This document shows, one piece after another, positions 25,552 through 34,498 of a stretch of DNA of 64,000 nt. The notes beneath the pieces were generated by a model, which saw only the letters and a program-made list of their open reading frames with translations, was not told the DNA's origin and did not search any database. The DNA is from Roseateles aquatilis (GTDB taxonomy: Bacteria; Pseudomonadota; Gammaproteobacteria; Burkholderiales; Burkholderiaceae_C). Every line of letters begins with the position of its first letter. The stretch's first letter is position 1. The position numbers were made by a program, and so were the translations under genes. The stretch spans positions 1-64,000 of the forward strand of contig NZ_NIOF01000020.1 in assembly GCF_002205645.1 (NCBI RefSeq), in the 5' to 3' direction.

Positions 25552-26529
25552 ATGCTGGTTTTCATTCTTCGCCGTCTGGCGCAGGCCATCGTCGTCATGC
25601 TGGCGGTGGCTTTCATCGCCTTCATGCTATTCCAGTACGTCGGCGACCCGGTTCACAACCTGCTCGGCCAGGACGCCACGCCGGAGCAGCGCGAGCAGCT
25701 TCGCAAGGACCTGGGGCTCGATCAATCGTTCGCCGTGCAATTCGCGCACTTCGCCGCCAATGCGGCGCAGGGCGAGTTCGGCATCAGCCTCAAGCAAGGC
25801 CGCAAGGTGTCCGCGCTGATCGCGGAACGCTTCCCGGCGACGCTCGAGCTGTCCGCCGTCGCCGCGCTGATCGCGCTGGTGTTCGGCATCCCGCTGGGGG
25901 TGTATTCGGCGCTGCGACGGGGGGGCTTCGGCGCCCAGGTGCTGATGACGCTGTCACTGCTCGGGGTCGCGTTGCCGACCTTCCTGATCGGCATTCTGTT
26001 GATCCTGATCTTCGCGGTGCACCTGGCGTGGTTACCGAGCTACGGCCGCGGGGACGTGGTCATGCTCGGCGAGTGGAGCACCGGGCTGTTGACCGGCGAC
26101 GGCCTGCGTCACCTGTTGCTGCCGGCGATCACGCTGGCGGTGTACCAACTGACCTTGATCATGCGCATCGTGCGCGCGGAAATGCTGGAGGTGCTGCGCG
26201 CCGACTACATCAAGTTCGCCCGAGCCCGCGGCCTGACGAACCGCGCGATTTACTTCGGCCATGCGCTCAAGAACACGCTGGTGCCGGTGATCACGATCAC
26301 CGGTTTGCAGCTGGGATCGCTGATTGCCTTCGCCATCATCACCGAGACCGTGTTTCAATGGCCCGGCATGGGCCTGCTGTTCATCCAGGCGGTTCAGTTT
26401 GCCGATATCCCGGTGATGGCCGCCTACCTCTGCCTGATCTCGCTGATCTTCGTGGTGATCAACCTCGTGGTGGACCTGCTGTACTTCGCCGTCGATCCCC
26501 GCCTGCGCGTGCGGGGGGGAGCGCATTGA
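25552..26529 (+). CDS. dppB: peptide ABC transporter permease (DppB/OppB type)
   Basis: A 325-residue inner-membrane permease. It starts with MLVFILRRLAQAIVVMLAV, has six predicted membrane helices, and carries the binding-protein-dependent transport motif with EMLEVLRADYIKFARARGL (the EAA loop that contacts the ATPase). It pairs with DppC to form the channel for di- or oligopeptides. ATG 25552 is selected because it matches the usual family start; the frame is open to 25507. No solute-binding protein gene is found in the 283-base spacer or elsewhere nearby. Confidence 0.85.
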   Translation: MLVFILRRLAQAIVVMLAVAFIAFMLFQYVGDPVHNLLGQDATPEQREQLRKDLGLDQSFAVQFAHFAANAAQGEFGISLKQGRKVSALIAERFPATLELSAVAALIALVFGIPLGVYSALRRGGFGAQVLMTLSLLGVALPTFLIGILLILIFAVHLAWLPSYGRGDVVMLGEWSTGLLTGDGLRHLLLPAITLAVYQLTLIMRIVRAEMLEVLRADYIKFARARGLTNRAIYFGHALKNTLVPVITITGLQLGSLIAFAIITETVFQWPGMGLLFIQAVQFADIPVMAAYLCLISLIFVVINLVVDLLYFAVDPRLRVRGGAH

Positions 26530-26530
26530 C

Positions 26531-27751
26531 ATGAGCTCGCCCCAGACCCTGAGCACCGCCGCCGCGGGCACCTACCAGCGGCTGCTCGAAGCGCGTGGCG
26601 AGCTGGTCGCGCTGCGGCGCGAGCTGCACACGATGCCGGAACTCGGCTTCGAGGAGCATCGCACCGCCGCCCGCATCGCGCAGGCCTTGAAGGTCTGCGG
26701 CGTCGACGAGATCCACCAAGGCATCGGCCGCACCGGACTGGTCGCGGTGATCCACGGCCAGACGACGCCGGGCACGACACCGCGGCTGTTTGGCCTGCGC
26801 GCCGACATGGACGCGCTGCCGCTGCGCGAGCAGAACGACTTCGCGTGGCGCTCCGCGACCAACGGACTGATGCATGCCTGCGGCCATGACGGTCACTGCG
26901 CGATGCTGGTCGGCGCGGCCCGCCACCTGGCGCAGACGCGGCGTTTCGCCGGTACGGCGGTGCTGGTGTTCCAGCCGGGCGAGGAAGGTTACGGCGGTGC
27001 TCGCGAGATGATCGCCGACGGCCTGTTCGATCGCTTCCCGGTCGAATCGATCTATGCGATGCACAACTGGCCGCACCTGCCGCCCGGCAAGATCGGCCTG
27101 AACCGAGGCGCGATGATGGCCGCCGCGGACCGCGTGCAGATCAGCATCCAGGGTCGAGGCGGCCATGGCGCGCACCCGCACCTGAGCGTCGATCCGGTGC
27201 TGATCGCCGGCCACATCATCACCGCGGTGCAGAGCCTGGTGTCGCGCAACATCGCGCCCATCGAGCAGGCGGTGGTCAGCCTGTGTTCGATGCAGGCCGG
27301 CGAGTCGAGCGCTTTCAGCGTGATCCCCGAACTGGCGCAACTGACCGGCACCGTGCGCAGCTTCAAGCCCGAGGTGCAGCAACTGCTGGAAGAGCGCATG
27401 ACGCGGCTGGTCGAGTCGGTCGCGCTGGGTTTCGGCGCGAGCGCGAAGGTCGACTATCAGCGCCTGTATCCCGCCACGATCAACAGCGCGCCCCAGGCCG
27501 ACTTCGCGGTCCGCGTCGCGCAGTGGCTGGTGGGCGCGGAGAACGTCGACGACAAGTTGCCGCCGAGCATGGGCTCGGAGGACTTCGCCTTCATGCTGCA
27601 GGCCCGGCCGGGCGCCTACCTGCGCCTGGGGCAGGGCGGTCCCTGCGGTCTGCATCAACCGCGCTACGACTTCAACGACGAGATCCTGCCGCTGGGGTCC
27701 GCGCTGTTCGCGGCGCTTGTCGAGCACGGCCTGCCGCTCGCCCCGCATTGA
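26531..27751 (+). CDS. M20 family amidohydrolase/metallopeptidase
   Basis: The 406-residue cytoplasmic enzyme belongs to the M20D (hippurate hydrolase/IAA-amino-acid hydrolase-like) group. Metal-site motifs are HTMPELGFEEHRTA, GLRADMDALPL, MHACGHDGHCAMLV, FQPGEEGYGGA and the C-terminal MGSEDFAFML; the dimerisation/lid domain contains GRGGHGAHPHLSVDP. It is one base after dppB and 67 bases before dppC, so it is cotranscribed with the transporter and probably hydrolyses an imported N-acyl amino acid or peptide. The exact substrate is unknown. Confidence 0.88.
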   Translation: MSSPQTLSTAAAGTYQRLLEARGELVALRRELHTMPELGFEEHRTAARIAQALKVCGVDEIHQGIGRTGLVAVIHGQTTPGTTPRLFGLRADMDALPLREQNDFAWRSATNGLMHACGHDGHCAMLVGAARHLAQTRRFAGTAVLVFQPGEEGYGGAREMIADGLFDRFPVESIYAMHNWPHLPPGKIGLNRGAMMAAADRVQISIQGRGGHGAHPHLSVDPVLIAGHIITAVQSLVSRNIAPIEQAVVSLCSMQAGESSAFSVIPELAQLTGTVRSFKPEVQQLLEERMTRLVESVALGFGASAKVDYQRLYPATINSAPQADFAVRVAQWLVGAENVDDKLPPSMGSEDFAFMLQARPGAYLRLGQGGPCGLHQPRYDFNDEILPLGSALFAALVEHGLPLAPH

Positions 27752-27818
27752 CCGCGGCCCCTGCGCCGCCCGCCATCCCTTCGATAGCCCGCATGACCCC
27801 GACCGGAAAGTCCGCCGC

Positions 27819-28811
27819 ATGAGTTCCTCCGCGCCGCCCTCGGTGCCGCCCTCGGTTCCACCTGTCCAGACCCCGCCCGTCGCCGCGACGGTGAAGAAGG
27901 CGCCGAACGCCTTCCAGCGCTTCTTCGACGGCGACGTCTGGTATTCGTTCACCCACTCCCCGACGGCGATGGTCGCGGCCGTGGTCGCGCTGATTTGCGT
28001 CGTGTGCGCCGTCTTCGCGAACTGGATCGCGCCGCACGACCCGTTCGATCTGGCCGCGCTGGAGCTGATGGATTCGCGTCTGCCGCCGGCCTGGAGCGAC
28101 GGCGGGTCGACCAAGTACCTGCTCGGCACCGACGACCAGGGTCGCGACCTGCTGTCCGCGATCATGTACGGGGCGCGGATCTCGCTGCTGGTCGGTGTCG
28201 CGTCGGTGCTGCTGTCGATGCTGATCGGCGTCGCGCTGGGGCTGCTGGCCGGTTTCGTCGGCGGCAAGGTGGATGCCTTCATCATGCGCGTGTGCGATGT
28301 GATGCTGTCCTTTCCGTCCATCCTGATCGCGCTGCTGATCGACGGCATCGGTCGCGTCGTCTTCAAGGACGCGCACGCCTCGCTGGCCTTCGCGGTGCTG
28401 ATCCTGGCGATCTCGCTGACCGGCTGGGTGCAGTACGCACGCACGGTGCGCGGCTCGACGCTGGTCGAACGCCACAAGGAGTACGTGCAGGCCGCGCGCG
28501 TGATCGGCGTCAAGCCGTGGGCGATCATGTGGCGGCATGTGCTGCCCAACGTCACCGGCCCGGTGCTGGTGCTGGCGACGCTGCAGGTCGCGTCGGCGAT
28601 CCTGACCGAGGCGACGCTGTCCTTCCTGGGCGTGGGCGTGCCGCCGACGAGCCCGTCGCTGGGCACGCTGATCCGCATCGGCAACGACTTCCTGTTCTCC
28701 GGCGAATGGTGGATCACCATCTGGCCCAGCGTGGTGCTGGTGATGATCGCGCTCTCGGTGAACCTGCTCGGGGACTGGCTGCGCGACGCGCTCAATCCCC
28801 GCCTGCGTTGA
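27819..28811 (+). CDS. dppC: peptide ABC transporter permease (DppC/OppC type)
   Basis: The 330-residue second permease. After a Pro/Val-rich N-terminus of ~30 residues comes FFDGDVWYSFTHSP and a first membrane helix, then LLGTDDQGRDLLSAIMYGAR, the family signature, and the EAA loop HKEYVQAARVIGVKPWAIM. Five more helices follow and the protein ends NPRLR. ATG 27819 is the nearest start giving a sensible length. The next gene begins 13 bases later. Confidence 0.87.
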   Translation: MSSSAPPSVPPSVPPVQTPPVAATVKKAPNAFQRFFDGDVWYSFTHSPTAMVAAVVALICVVCAVFANWIAPHDPFDLAALELMDSRLPPAWSDGGSTKYLLGTDDQGRDLLSAIMYGARISLLVGVASVLLSMLIGVALGLLAGFVGGKVDAFIMRVCDVMLSFPSILIALLIDGIGRVVFKDAHASLAFAVLILAISLTGWVQYARTVRGSTLVERHKEYVQAARVIGVKPWAIMWRHVLPNVTGPVLVLATLQVASAILTEATLSFLGVGVPPTSPSLGTLIRIGNDFLFSGEWWITIWPSVVLVMIALSVNLLGDWLRDALNPRLR

Positions 28812-28824
28812 ACGGCTGGCTCCC

Positions 28825-29796
28825 ATGACCGCTCCCCTGCTTCAAGTCCGCCACCTGCGCGTGGAATTCCCGACCCGCCGCGGCACGCTGCTGGCGCTGG
28901 ACGACATCAGCTTCGACATCGCGCCCGGCGAGGTGCTGGGCGTCGTCGGCGAATCCGGCGCCGGCAAGTCCCTGACCGGCGCGGCGATCATCGGCCTGCT
29001 CGAGCCGCCCGGCCGCATCGCCGGCGGCGAGATCCTGCTGGAGGGCCGACGCATCGACAACCTGCCGCCCGACCAGATGCGGCGCGTGCGCGGGCGCCAG
29101 ATCGGCGCGATCTTCCAGGATCCGTTGACGTCGCTGAACCCGCTGTACACGGTGGGCCGGCAGTTGGTCGAGACCATCACCACGCACCTCGGCCTGAGCG
29201 CCCGCCAGGCGCGTGCCCGCGCGATCGAGCTGCTGGCGGCGACCGGCATCCCCGCGCCCGAGGCGCGCGTGGACCAGTACCCGCATCAGTTCTCCGGCGG
29301 CATGCGGCAGCGCGTGGTGATCGCGTTGGCGCTGGCGGCCGATCCCAAGCTGATCGTCGCCGACGAACCGACCACGGCGCTCGACGTGTCCATCCAGGCG
29401 CAGATCATCGCGTTGCTCAAGCGCGTGTGCCGGGAGCAGGGCGCCGCGGTGATGCTGGTGACGCACGACATGGGCGTCATCGCCGAGACCTGCGACCGCG
29501 TCGCCGTGCTGTACGCCGGCCGCATGGCGGAGATCGGGCCGGTGCAGGAGGTGATCCATCGCCCGGGGCATCCGTACACGACCGGTCTGATGGGCTCGAT
29601 CCCGGCCATGGACGAAGACCGCGAGCGCCTGGTCCAGATCGACGGCGCGATGCCGCGCCTGAACGCGATTCCGCCGGGTTGCGCCTTCCACCCGCGTTGC
29701 CCCAAGGCCTTCGACCGCTGCCATCAACAGCGCCCTGAACTGATGAAGGCGCCCGCGACCGACGCGGCCTGCTGGCTGCATGGGAGTGCCGCATGA
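28825..29796 (+). CDS. dppD: peptide ABC transporter ATPase (DppD/OppD type)
   Basis: A 323-residue ATPase. Walker [11 protein letters not shown]-loop [16 protein letters not shown], signature [15 protein letters not shown] and Walker [15 protein letters not shown] are complete. The C-terminal extension has the oligopeptide-transporter domain with [17 protein letters not shown], a Cys pattern that can bind an Fe-S cluster in this family. It overlaps dppF by four bases (ATGA). Confidence 0.9.
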   Translation: MTAPLLQVRHLRVEFPTRRGTLLALDDISFDIAPGEVLGVVGESGAGKSLTGAAIIGLLEPPGRIAGGEILLEGRRIDNLPPDQMRRVRGRQIGAIFQDPLTSLNPLYTVGRQLVETITTHLGLSARQARARAIELLAATGIPAPEARVDQYPHQFSGGMRQRVVIALALAADPKLIVADEPTTALDVSIQAQIIALLKRVCREQGAAVMLVTHDMGVIAETCDRVAVLYAGRMAEIGPVQEVIHRPGHPYTTGLMGSIPAMDEDRERLVQIDGAMPRLNAIPPGCAFHPRCPKAFDRCHQQRPELMKAPATDAACWLHGSAA

Positions 29797-30863
29797 CGGT
29801 GACGATCGAATCGACCGGCGCGGCGAAGCCGGAGGTGTCCACGGCAAAGACCGGCGCCACGGCGGGGCGTCCCCTGGTCGAGGTGCGCGAGCTGGCGAAG
29901 ACCTTCGACGTGTCGGCGCCTTGGCTCAACCGCGTGGTCGAACGCAAGCCGCGCCAGTTCGTCCATGCGGTGGATGGCGTCAGCTTCGCGATCGAGCGCG
30001 GCCAGACGCTGGCGCTGGTGGGGGAGTCCGGCTGCGGCAAGAGCACCGTGGCGCGCCTGCTGGTCGGCCTCTATTCGCCGAGCCGCGGCGAGGTCCGCTT
30101 CGACGACGGCGACATCGCGACGACGTTGAAGGGCCCACAGGCGCAGGCCCTGCGGCGACGGATGCAGATGATCTTCCAGGATCCGTATGCGAGCCTGAAT
30201 CCGCGCTGGAAGGTGCAGGAGATCGTCGCCGAACCGCTGCGCGAGCACGGCCTGGTGCGCGACACGGCCGAGCTCAAGCGCCGCGTCGGCGAGCTGCTCC
30301 AGTCGGTGGGCCTGTCGCCGGCGGATGCCGAGAAGTTTCCGCACCAGTTCTCAGGCGGTCAGCGCCAGCGCATCTCGATCGCGCGGGCGCTGGCGACCGA
30401 GCCCGAGTTCCTGGTCTGCGACGAGCCCACCTCGGCGCTCGATGTGTCGGTGCAGGCGCAGGTCCTGAACATCATGAAGGACCTGCAACGCAAGCAGGGC
30501 CTGACCTACCTGTTCATCTCGCACAACCTGGCGGTGGTGCGGCATGTCGCCGATCAGGTCGGCGTGATGTACCTCGGGCGTTTGGTCGAGCAGGCCGACA
30601 AGCGCGCGCTGTTCGCGACGCCCAGGCATCCGTACACGCGGATGCTGCTCGATGCGATCCCTGACATTCACATGACGGGGCGCTCACGCACCCCCGTGCA
30701 GGGGGAAGTGCCCAATCCGCTGAATCCCCCCAGCGGGTGCAGCTTCCACCCCCGTTGCCCGCATGCGAATGCGCGCTGCGCGGCGGAGCGGCCCGCGTTG
30801 ATCGAACTCCAGGGCACGGGCATCCGCGTCGCGTGCCACGCGGTGGAGGAGGGGCGGATCTGA
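29793..30863 (+). CDS. dppF: peptide ABC transporter ATPase (DppF/OppF type)
   Basis: A 356-residue ATPase that pairs with DppD. It has an N-terminal extension of ~30 residues, Walker [11 protein letters not shown]-loop [15 protein letters not shown], signature [15 protein letters not shown], Walker [15 protein letters not shown] and the C-terminal motif [18 protein letters not shown]. It ends the operon; its 3' end lies two bases from the convergent lptM stop codon, with no terminator visible between them. Confidence 0.9.
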   Translation: MTVTIESTGAAKPEVSTAKTGATAGRPLVEVRELAKTFDVSAPWLNRVVERKPRQFVHAVDGVSFAIERGQTLALVGESGCGKSTVARLLVGLYSPSRGEVRFDDGDIATTLKGPQAQALRRRMQMIFQDPYASLNPRWKVQEIVAEPLREHGLVRDTAELKRRVGELLQSVGLSPADAEKFPHQFSGGQRQRISIARALATEPEFLVCDEPTSALDVSVQAQVLNIMKDLQRKQGLTYLFISHNLAVVRHVADQVGVMYLGRLVEQADKRALFATPRHPYTRMLLDAIPDIHMTGRSRTPVQGEVPNPLNPPSGCSFHPRCPHANARCAAERPALIELQGTGIRVACHAVEEGRI

Positions 30864-30865
30864 GC

Positions 30866-31108
30866 TCAGCGCGCCGGCATCGTCTCCGCGCTCGCGGCGG
30901 AGGCCGGCGTTGGCGCGGCGGCCGGGGTTGTGGCCGGGGTGGTGGCGCGGCCCTTGTCCGTCGGCGGCAACTGCAGCGGGCGCTTCTGGCCGCAGGCGGC
31001 CAGGGTCAGGAGCGCGCTACACAACATCAGCCCCGTCATGGCCTTGCCCGCGCGCATGCGGGCGGTCGTGGAGGCAGCGCCTACACTTCGCGTCTTCGTG
31101 TTTTTCAT
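30866..31108 (-). CDS. lptM: lipoprotein LptM (YifL-like)
   Basis: An 80-residue small lipoprotein. The hydrophobic segment MTGLMLCSALLTLAACGQK ends in the lipobox LAAC, and CGQKRPLQLPP matches LptM, which assists disulfide maturation of the LptD lipopolysaccharide translocon. The tail is Ala/Pro/Thr-rich. The start may lie further in (Met at about residue 24), since the ~20 residues before the signal are long for a lipoprotein. It is divergent from cyaY, as in other proteobacteria, but the lysA gene that usually follows is absent. Confidence 0.82.
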   Translation of the reverse strand: MKNTKTRSVGAASTTARMRAGKAMTGLMLCSALLTLAACGQKRPLQLPPTDKGRATTPATTPAAAPTPASAASAETMPAR

Positions 31109-31143
31109 GGACCGCAGTCTAGCGAGTCCGCTCCCCGCTTCCC

Positions 31144-31497
31144 ATGACCGCCACCGCCACGCCCCTCTCCGATGCCGACTACGACGCCCGCACCGATGCC
31201 GTCCTGGCCAGCATCGAGCAGGACATCGATGCCTGGCTGGACAGCGACGTGATCGACGTCGACCAGCACCGCACCGGCGGACTGCTCGAACTGCAGTTCC
31301 CCGATCGCAGCAAGATCGTCGTCAACACCCAGCCGCCGCTGCACGAGCTCTGGCTGGCGTCCCGCCGCGGCGGATATCACTTCAAGTTCTTCGACGGCCG
31401 GTGGCTGGACACGAAGGATGGTCGAGAGTTCTTCGCGCGCTTGTCCGACGAAGCGTCGTCGCACGGCGGCAAGACGCTGACGTTCTCGGGTGTTTGA
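31144..31497 (+). CDS. cyaY: iron donor/frataxin homologue CyaY
   Basis: The 117-residue bacterial frataxin modulates iron delivery to Fe-S cluster assembly. The acidic first helix (DADYDARTDAVLASIEQDID) provides the iron-binding face, and GLLELQFPDRSKIVVNTQPP followed by ELWLASRRGGYHF is the conserved sheet. Length is normal. It is single, divergent from lptM with only 35 bases between the starts. Confidence 0.93.
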   Translation: MTATATPLSDADYDARTDAVLASIEQDIDAWLDSDVIDVDQHRTGGLLELQFPDRSKIVVNTQPPLHELWLASRRGGYHFKFFDGRWLDTKDGREFFARLSDEASSHGGKTLTFSGV

Positions 31498-31570
31498 CGC
31501 CTGACGCCAGCGCGGGTCTTCGAGGCGGCGCCGCCTGCCTCGCTCCCCGACGACCGCCAACGGTCGTAAT

Positions 31571-31597
31571 GAAAAAAGCGCCCGAGGGCGCTTTTTC
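31571..31597. terminator. bidirectional terminator between cyaY and the PBP1A gene
   Basis: AAAAAAGCGCC-CGAG-GGCGCTTTTT has a T-run on each strand, so it can end both the plus-strand cyaY and the minus-strand penicillin-binding protein transcript. Confidence 0.85.
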
Positions 31598-31623
31598 GTT
31601 GGGGTCAGCGATCGATGATCAAC

Positions 31624-31661
31624 GCCAAGCGCCAAGCGCCAAGCGCCAAGCGCCAAGCGCC
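31624..31661. repeat. five tandem copies of the heptamer GCCAAGC
   Basis: Five perfect, contiguous copies plus a partial sixth stand directly downstream of the PBP1A stop codon (31667, minus strand), between it and the terminator. Such short tandem repeats can change copy number by slippage; here they would alter only the 3' untranslated region. Confidence 0.9.
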
Positions 31662-31666
31662 GGGCC

Positions 31667-34111
31667 TCAGCGCTTGAAGAGATCCAGGATGCTCTTCTTC
31701 TCTTCCTCGGTGCCCGACGTGGGCACGCGGTCGTCGCCGCTGAGCGCCTTGACGCCGTTGTTGCCGCTGTACTCGTCGTAGAACCATTCGCCGTTGACGT
31801 TGAGGACGCCCTCCGGCGGCTGGATCTCCTGCACCGGCGTGTTGCGCAGCGCGTACTGCATGAACTCCACCCACACCGGCAGCGCCAGCCCGCCGCCGGT
31901 CTCGCGGTCGCCGAGCTTGCGAGGCTGGTCGTAGCCGATCCAGACCACCGCCGTCAGGTCGGGCTGGAATCCGGCGAACCACGCATCCATCGAGTCGTTG
32001 GTCGTGCCGGTCTTGCCATAGATGTCGGGCCGCTTCAGCATCGCCTGCGTCCGGGCCGCGGTGCCGCTGCGGGCCACTTCCTGCAGCAGGCTGTCCATCA
32101 GGTAGGCGTTGCGCGGCTCGATCGCGCGTTGCGCGTCGTCGAACGGCTTGAGTTGTTGCTGGTAGAGCAGGCGGCCGGCATGGTCGGTGATGCGCTGCAC
32201 CAGCTGGGGTGCGATCCGGTAGCCGCCGTTGGCGAACACCGAGTAGGCCTGCGCCATCTGCATCGGCGTCACCGAGCCCGCGCCCAGCGCCATCGTCAGG
32301 TAGGCCGGGTGCTTGTCCGCCTCGAAGCCGAAGCGGGTGATCCAGTCCTGCGCGTAGCGGACGCCGATCGATTGGAGCACGCGGATCGACACCATGTTCT
32401 TGGACTTGGCCAGCGCCCGGCGCAGCGGCATCGGTCCCTCGAAGGTGCCGTCGTAGTTCTTCGGCTCCCAGGGCTGGCTGCCGGTCGTCGACGCATCGAA
32501 GAAGAGCGGCCCGTCGTTGACCACCGTCGCGCCGTTGAAGCCCTTCTCCAGCGCCGCGGAGTAGATGAACGGCTTGAAGCTGGAGCCTGGCTGCCGCCAG
32601 GCCTGGGTCACGTGGTTGAACTTGTTCTTGTTGTAGTCGAATCCGCCGACCAGTGCCCGCACGCTGCCGTCCTTGGGATTGAGGGCGACGAAGGCGCCTT
32701 CGACCTCGGGCAACTGGGTGATGGTCCAGTCGTCCTTGTTGTTGCGCACCAGCTTGATGACCCGGATCACCGCGCCGCGCCGGATGCGCGTCTTGGGGTT
32801 GCCCTTCTCGGACAGGCCGGAGGTCGCGGGCTTCAGGCCCTCGCCGGTGATGGTGACGGTCTCGCCGCTCTGGAGCGCCGCGGTCACCTTCTTGGGATCG
32901 GCTTCCAGTACGACGGCGGCCAGCAGCTCGTCGTTGGCCGGATGGTCGGAGAGGGCCTCGGCGATGCGGGTGTCCAGCTCCTTGGGGTCCGCCGGCAGGT
33001 CCACGTAGGCCTCGGGACCGCGGTACACCTGACGGCGCTCGTAGTCCATGATGCCGCGGCGCAGCGCGCGGTAGGCGCGTTCCTGCTCGTCGGCATGCAG
33101 CGTCAGGTAGACATTGAGGCCGCGGGTGTAGGCCTCGTCCCCGTATTGGCTGAAGATCAGCTGGCGCGCCAGTTCCGCGACGTACTCGGCATGGCTGGCC
33201 GCCTCCTGCGGGGGGCGGATGCGCAGCTTCTCGGCCTTGGCCTGGGCGTGCTGCTCGGGCGTGATGAAGCCCATCTCCAGCATCCGGTCGATGATGTATT
33301 GCTGACGCAACAGTGCCCGGCGCGGATTGTTGATCGGGTTGTAAGCGGATGGTGCTTTTGGCAACCCGGCGAGCATGGCGGACTCGGCGATCGAGAGGTC
33401 CTTGAGCGGCTTGCCGAAGTAGACCTCGCTGGCCGCCGCGAAGCCGTAGGCGCGGTGACCCAGGAAGATCTGGTTCATGTAGATCTCGAGGATCTTCTCC
33501 TTCGAGAGCGCGCGCTCGATCTTCAGCGCCAGCAGGATCTCGTAGATCTTGCGGGTGAAGGTTTTCTCGGTGGACAGGTAGAAGTTCCGCGCCACCTGCA
33601 TCGTGATCGTGGACGCGCCCTGGCTGCGGGACTCGCCGACGTTGGCCAGCCCGGCGCGGATCACGCCCAGGTAGTCCACGCCGCCGTGCTGGTAGAAGCG
33701 CGCGTCCTCGATCGCCAGGATGGCGTCCTGCATGACCTTGGGGATCTCGCGGATGTCGGAGTAGCTGCGGCGCTCCTCGCCGTATTCGGCCAGCAATTGG
33801 CCCTCGCTGGACATCACGCGCAGCGGCAGCTTGGGCCGGTAGTCGGTCAGGCCGGAGATGTCCGGCAACTGGGGGTAGGCCATCGCCAGCGCCATGCCGA
33901 CCAGCAGCGCGATCGCGCCGGCGCCGGCCAGGATCAGACCCAGCAGCCAGGCGAGCGCGCGGACGAACCACGGCGCGCGCGGCCGGGGCTTGCCCTTCGC
34001 GCCCTTGGAGGACTTGCCGCCACCGCGGGCGCCGCCGCCCTGGGCGGCCTTGTCGGCAGGGGCGTCAAAGGAGGGTTCGGTGGGCTCGGCGGGAGGTTTC
34101 TTCGAGGGCAT
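31667..34111 (-). CDS. mrcA: class A penicillin-binding protein 1A (bifunctional peptidoglycan synthase)
   Basis: The 814-residue enzyme polymerises and cross-links peptidoglycan. After a basic ~45-residue cytoplasmic tail and one membrane helix (ALAWLLGLILAGAGAIALLV), the glycosyltransferase domain shows AILAIEDARFYQHGGVD and GASTITMQVARNFYLS. An OB-like insert follows, then the transpeptidase domain with SxxK in PGSSFKPFIYSA, SxN in AKSKNMVSI and KTG in YGKTGTTND. It is divergent from pilM, an order conserved in many proteobacteria (where the gene is also called ponA). The 387 bases to pilM hold no other gene. Confidence 0.95.
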   Translation of the reverse strand: MPSKKPPAEPTEPSFDAPADKAAQGGGARGGGKSSKGAKGKPRPRAPWFVRALAWLLGLILAGAGAIALLVGMALAMAYPQLPDISGLTDYRPKLPLRVMSSEGQLLAEYGEERRSYSDIREIPKVMQDAILAIEDARFYQHGGVDYLGVIRAGLANVGESRSQGASTITMQVARNFYLSTEKTFTRKIYEILLALKIERALSKEKILEIYMNQIFLGHRAYGFAAASEVYFGKPLKDLSIAESAMLAGLPKAPSAYNPINNPRRALLRQQYIIDRMLEMGFITPEQHAQAKAEKLRIRPPQEAASHAEYVAELARQLIFSQYGDEAYTRGLNVYLTLHADEQERAYRALRRGIMDYERRQVYRGPEAYVDLPADPKELDTRIAEALSDHPANDELLAAVVLEADPKKVTAALQSGETVTITGEGLKPATSGLSEKGNPKTRIRRGAVIRVIKLVRNNKDDWTITQLPEVEGAFVALNPKDGSVRALVGGFDYNKNKFNHVTQAWRQPGSSFKPFIYSAALEKGFNGATVVNDGPLFFDASTTGSQPWEPKNYDGTFEGPMPLRRALAKSKNMVSIRVLQSIGVRYAQDWITRFGFEADKHPAYLTMALGAGSVTPMQMAQAYSVFANGGYRIAPQLVQRITDHAGRLLYQQQLKPFDDAQRAIEPRNAYLMDSLLQEVARSGTAARTQAMLKRPDIYGKTGTTNDSMDAWFAGFQPDLTAVVWIGYDQPRKLGDRETGGGLALPVWVEFMQYALRNTPVQEIQPPEGVLNVNGEWFYDEYSGNNGVKALSGDDRVPTSGTEEEKKSILDLFKR

Positions 34112-34498
34112 GGGCCGGAGTGTGCAATCTTGCGTGCCCCGCCTCGCCCTATCAGGGCCTGCACGGGTGACGATTCGGGTCGCGAGCGGCGATTATAGGA
34201 ACCCATCGGATCGTCGCCCGGCGCCTTTCGCTCTTTGGCGCCCGACCTTTCGGAGAACTTGCGGCATCCCCCGTGAGCCCCCCGAAAGGCTAAGGAGATA
34301 TTGGCGATTGATGCGGAAACTGGCCTTTTCGGGGCCCCCTTTTCAACGCATTACCACCTATCAGTGGCGTGTATGTTACGCAACGTGGTGTTACGTGCTG
34401 TGACTGCTTTGCCTTGGGGCGACAAAGGCTTTGCTGATAGCATTCAAGTAACTTATTAACAAACCGGCGCAAAGAGCGGCGCGTTGGGGGAACGCATC

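Noticed and set aside
26459-28795. Long minus-strand open frame across the peptide transporter operon
   Set aside because: It lies opposite four well-supported genes and is a by-product of high GC content.
31598-31620. TTGGGGTCAG near the cyaY terminator as another REP-like copy
   Set aside because: Only the 10-base core matches and the flanks differ, so chance cannot be excluded.
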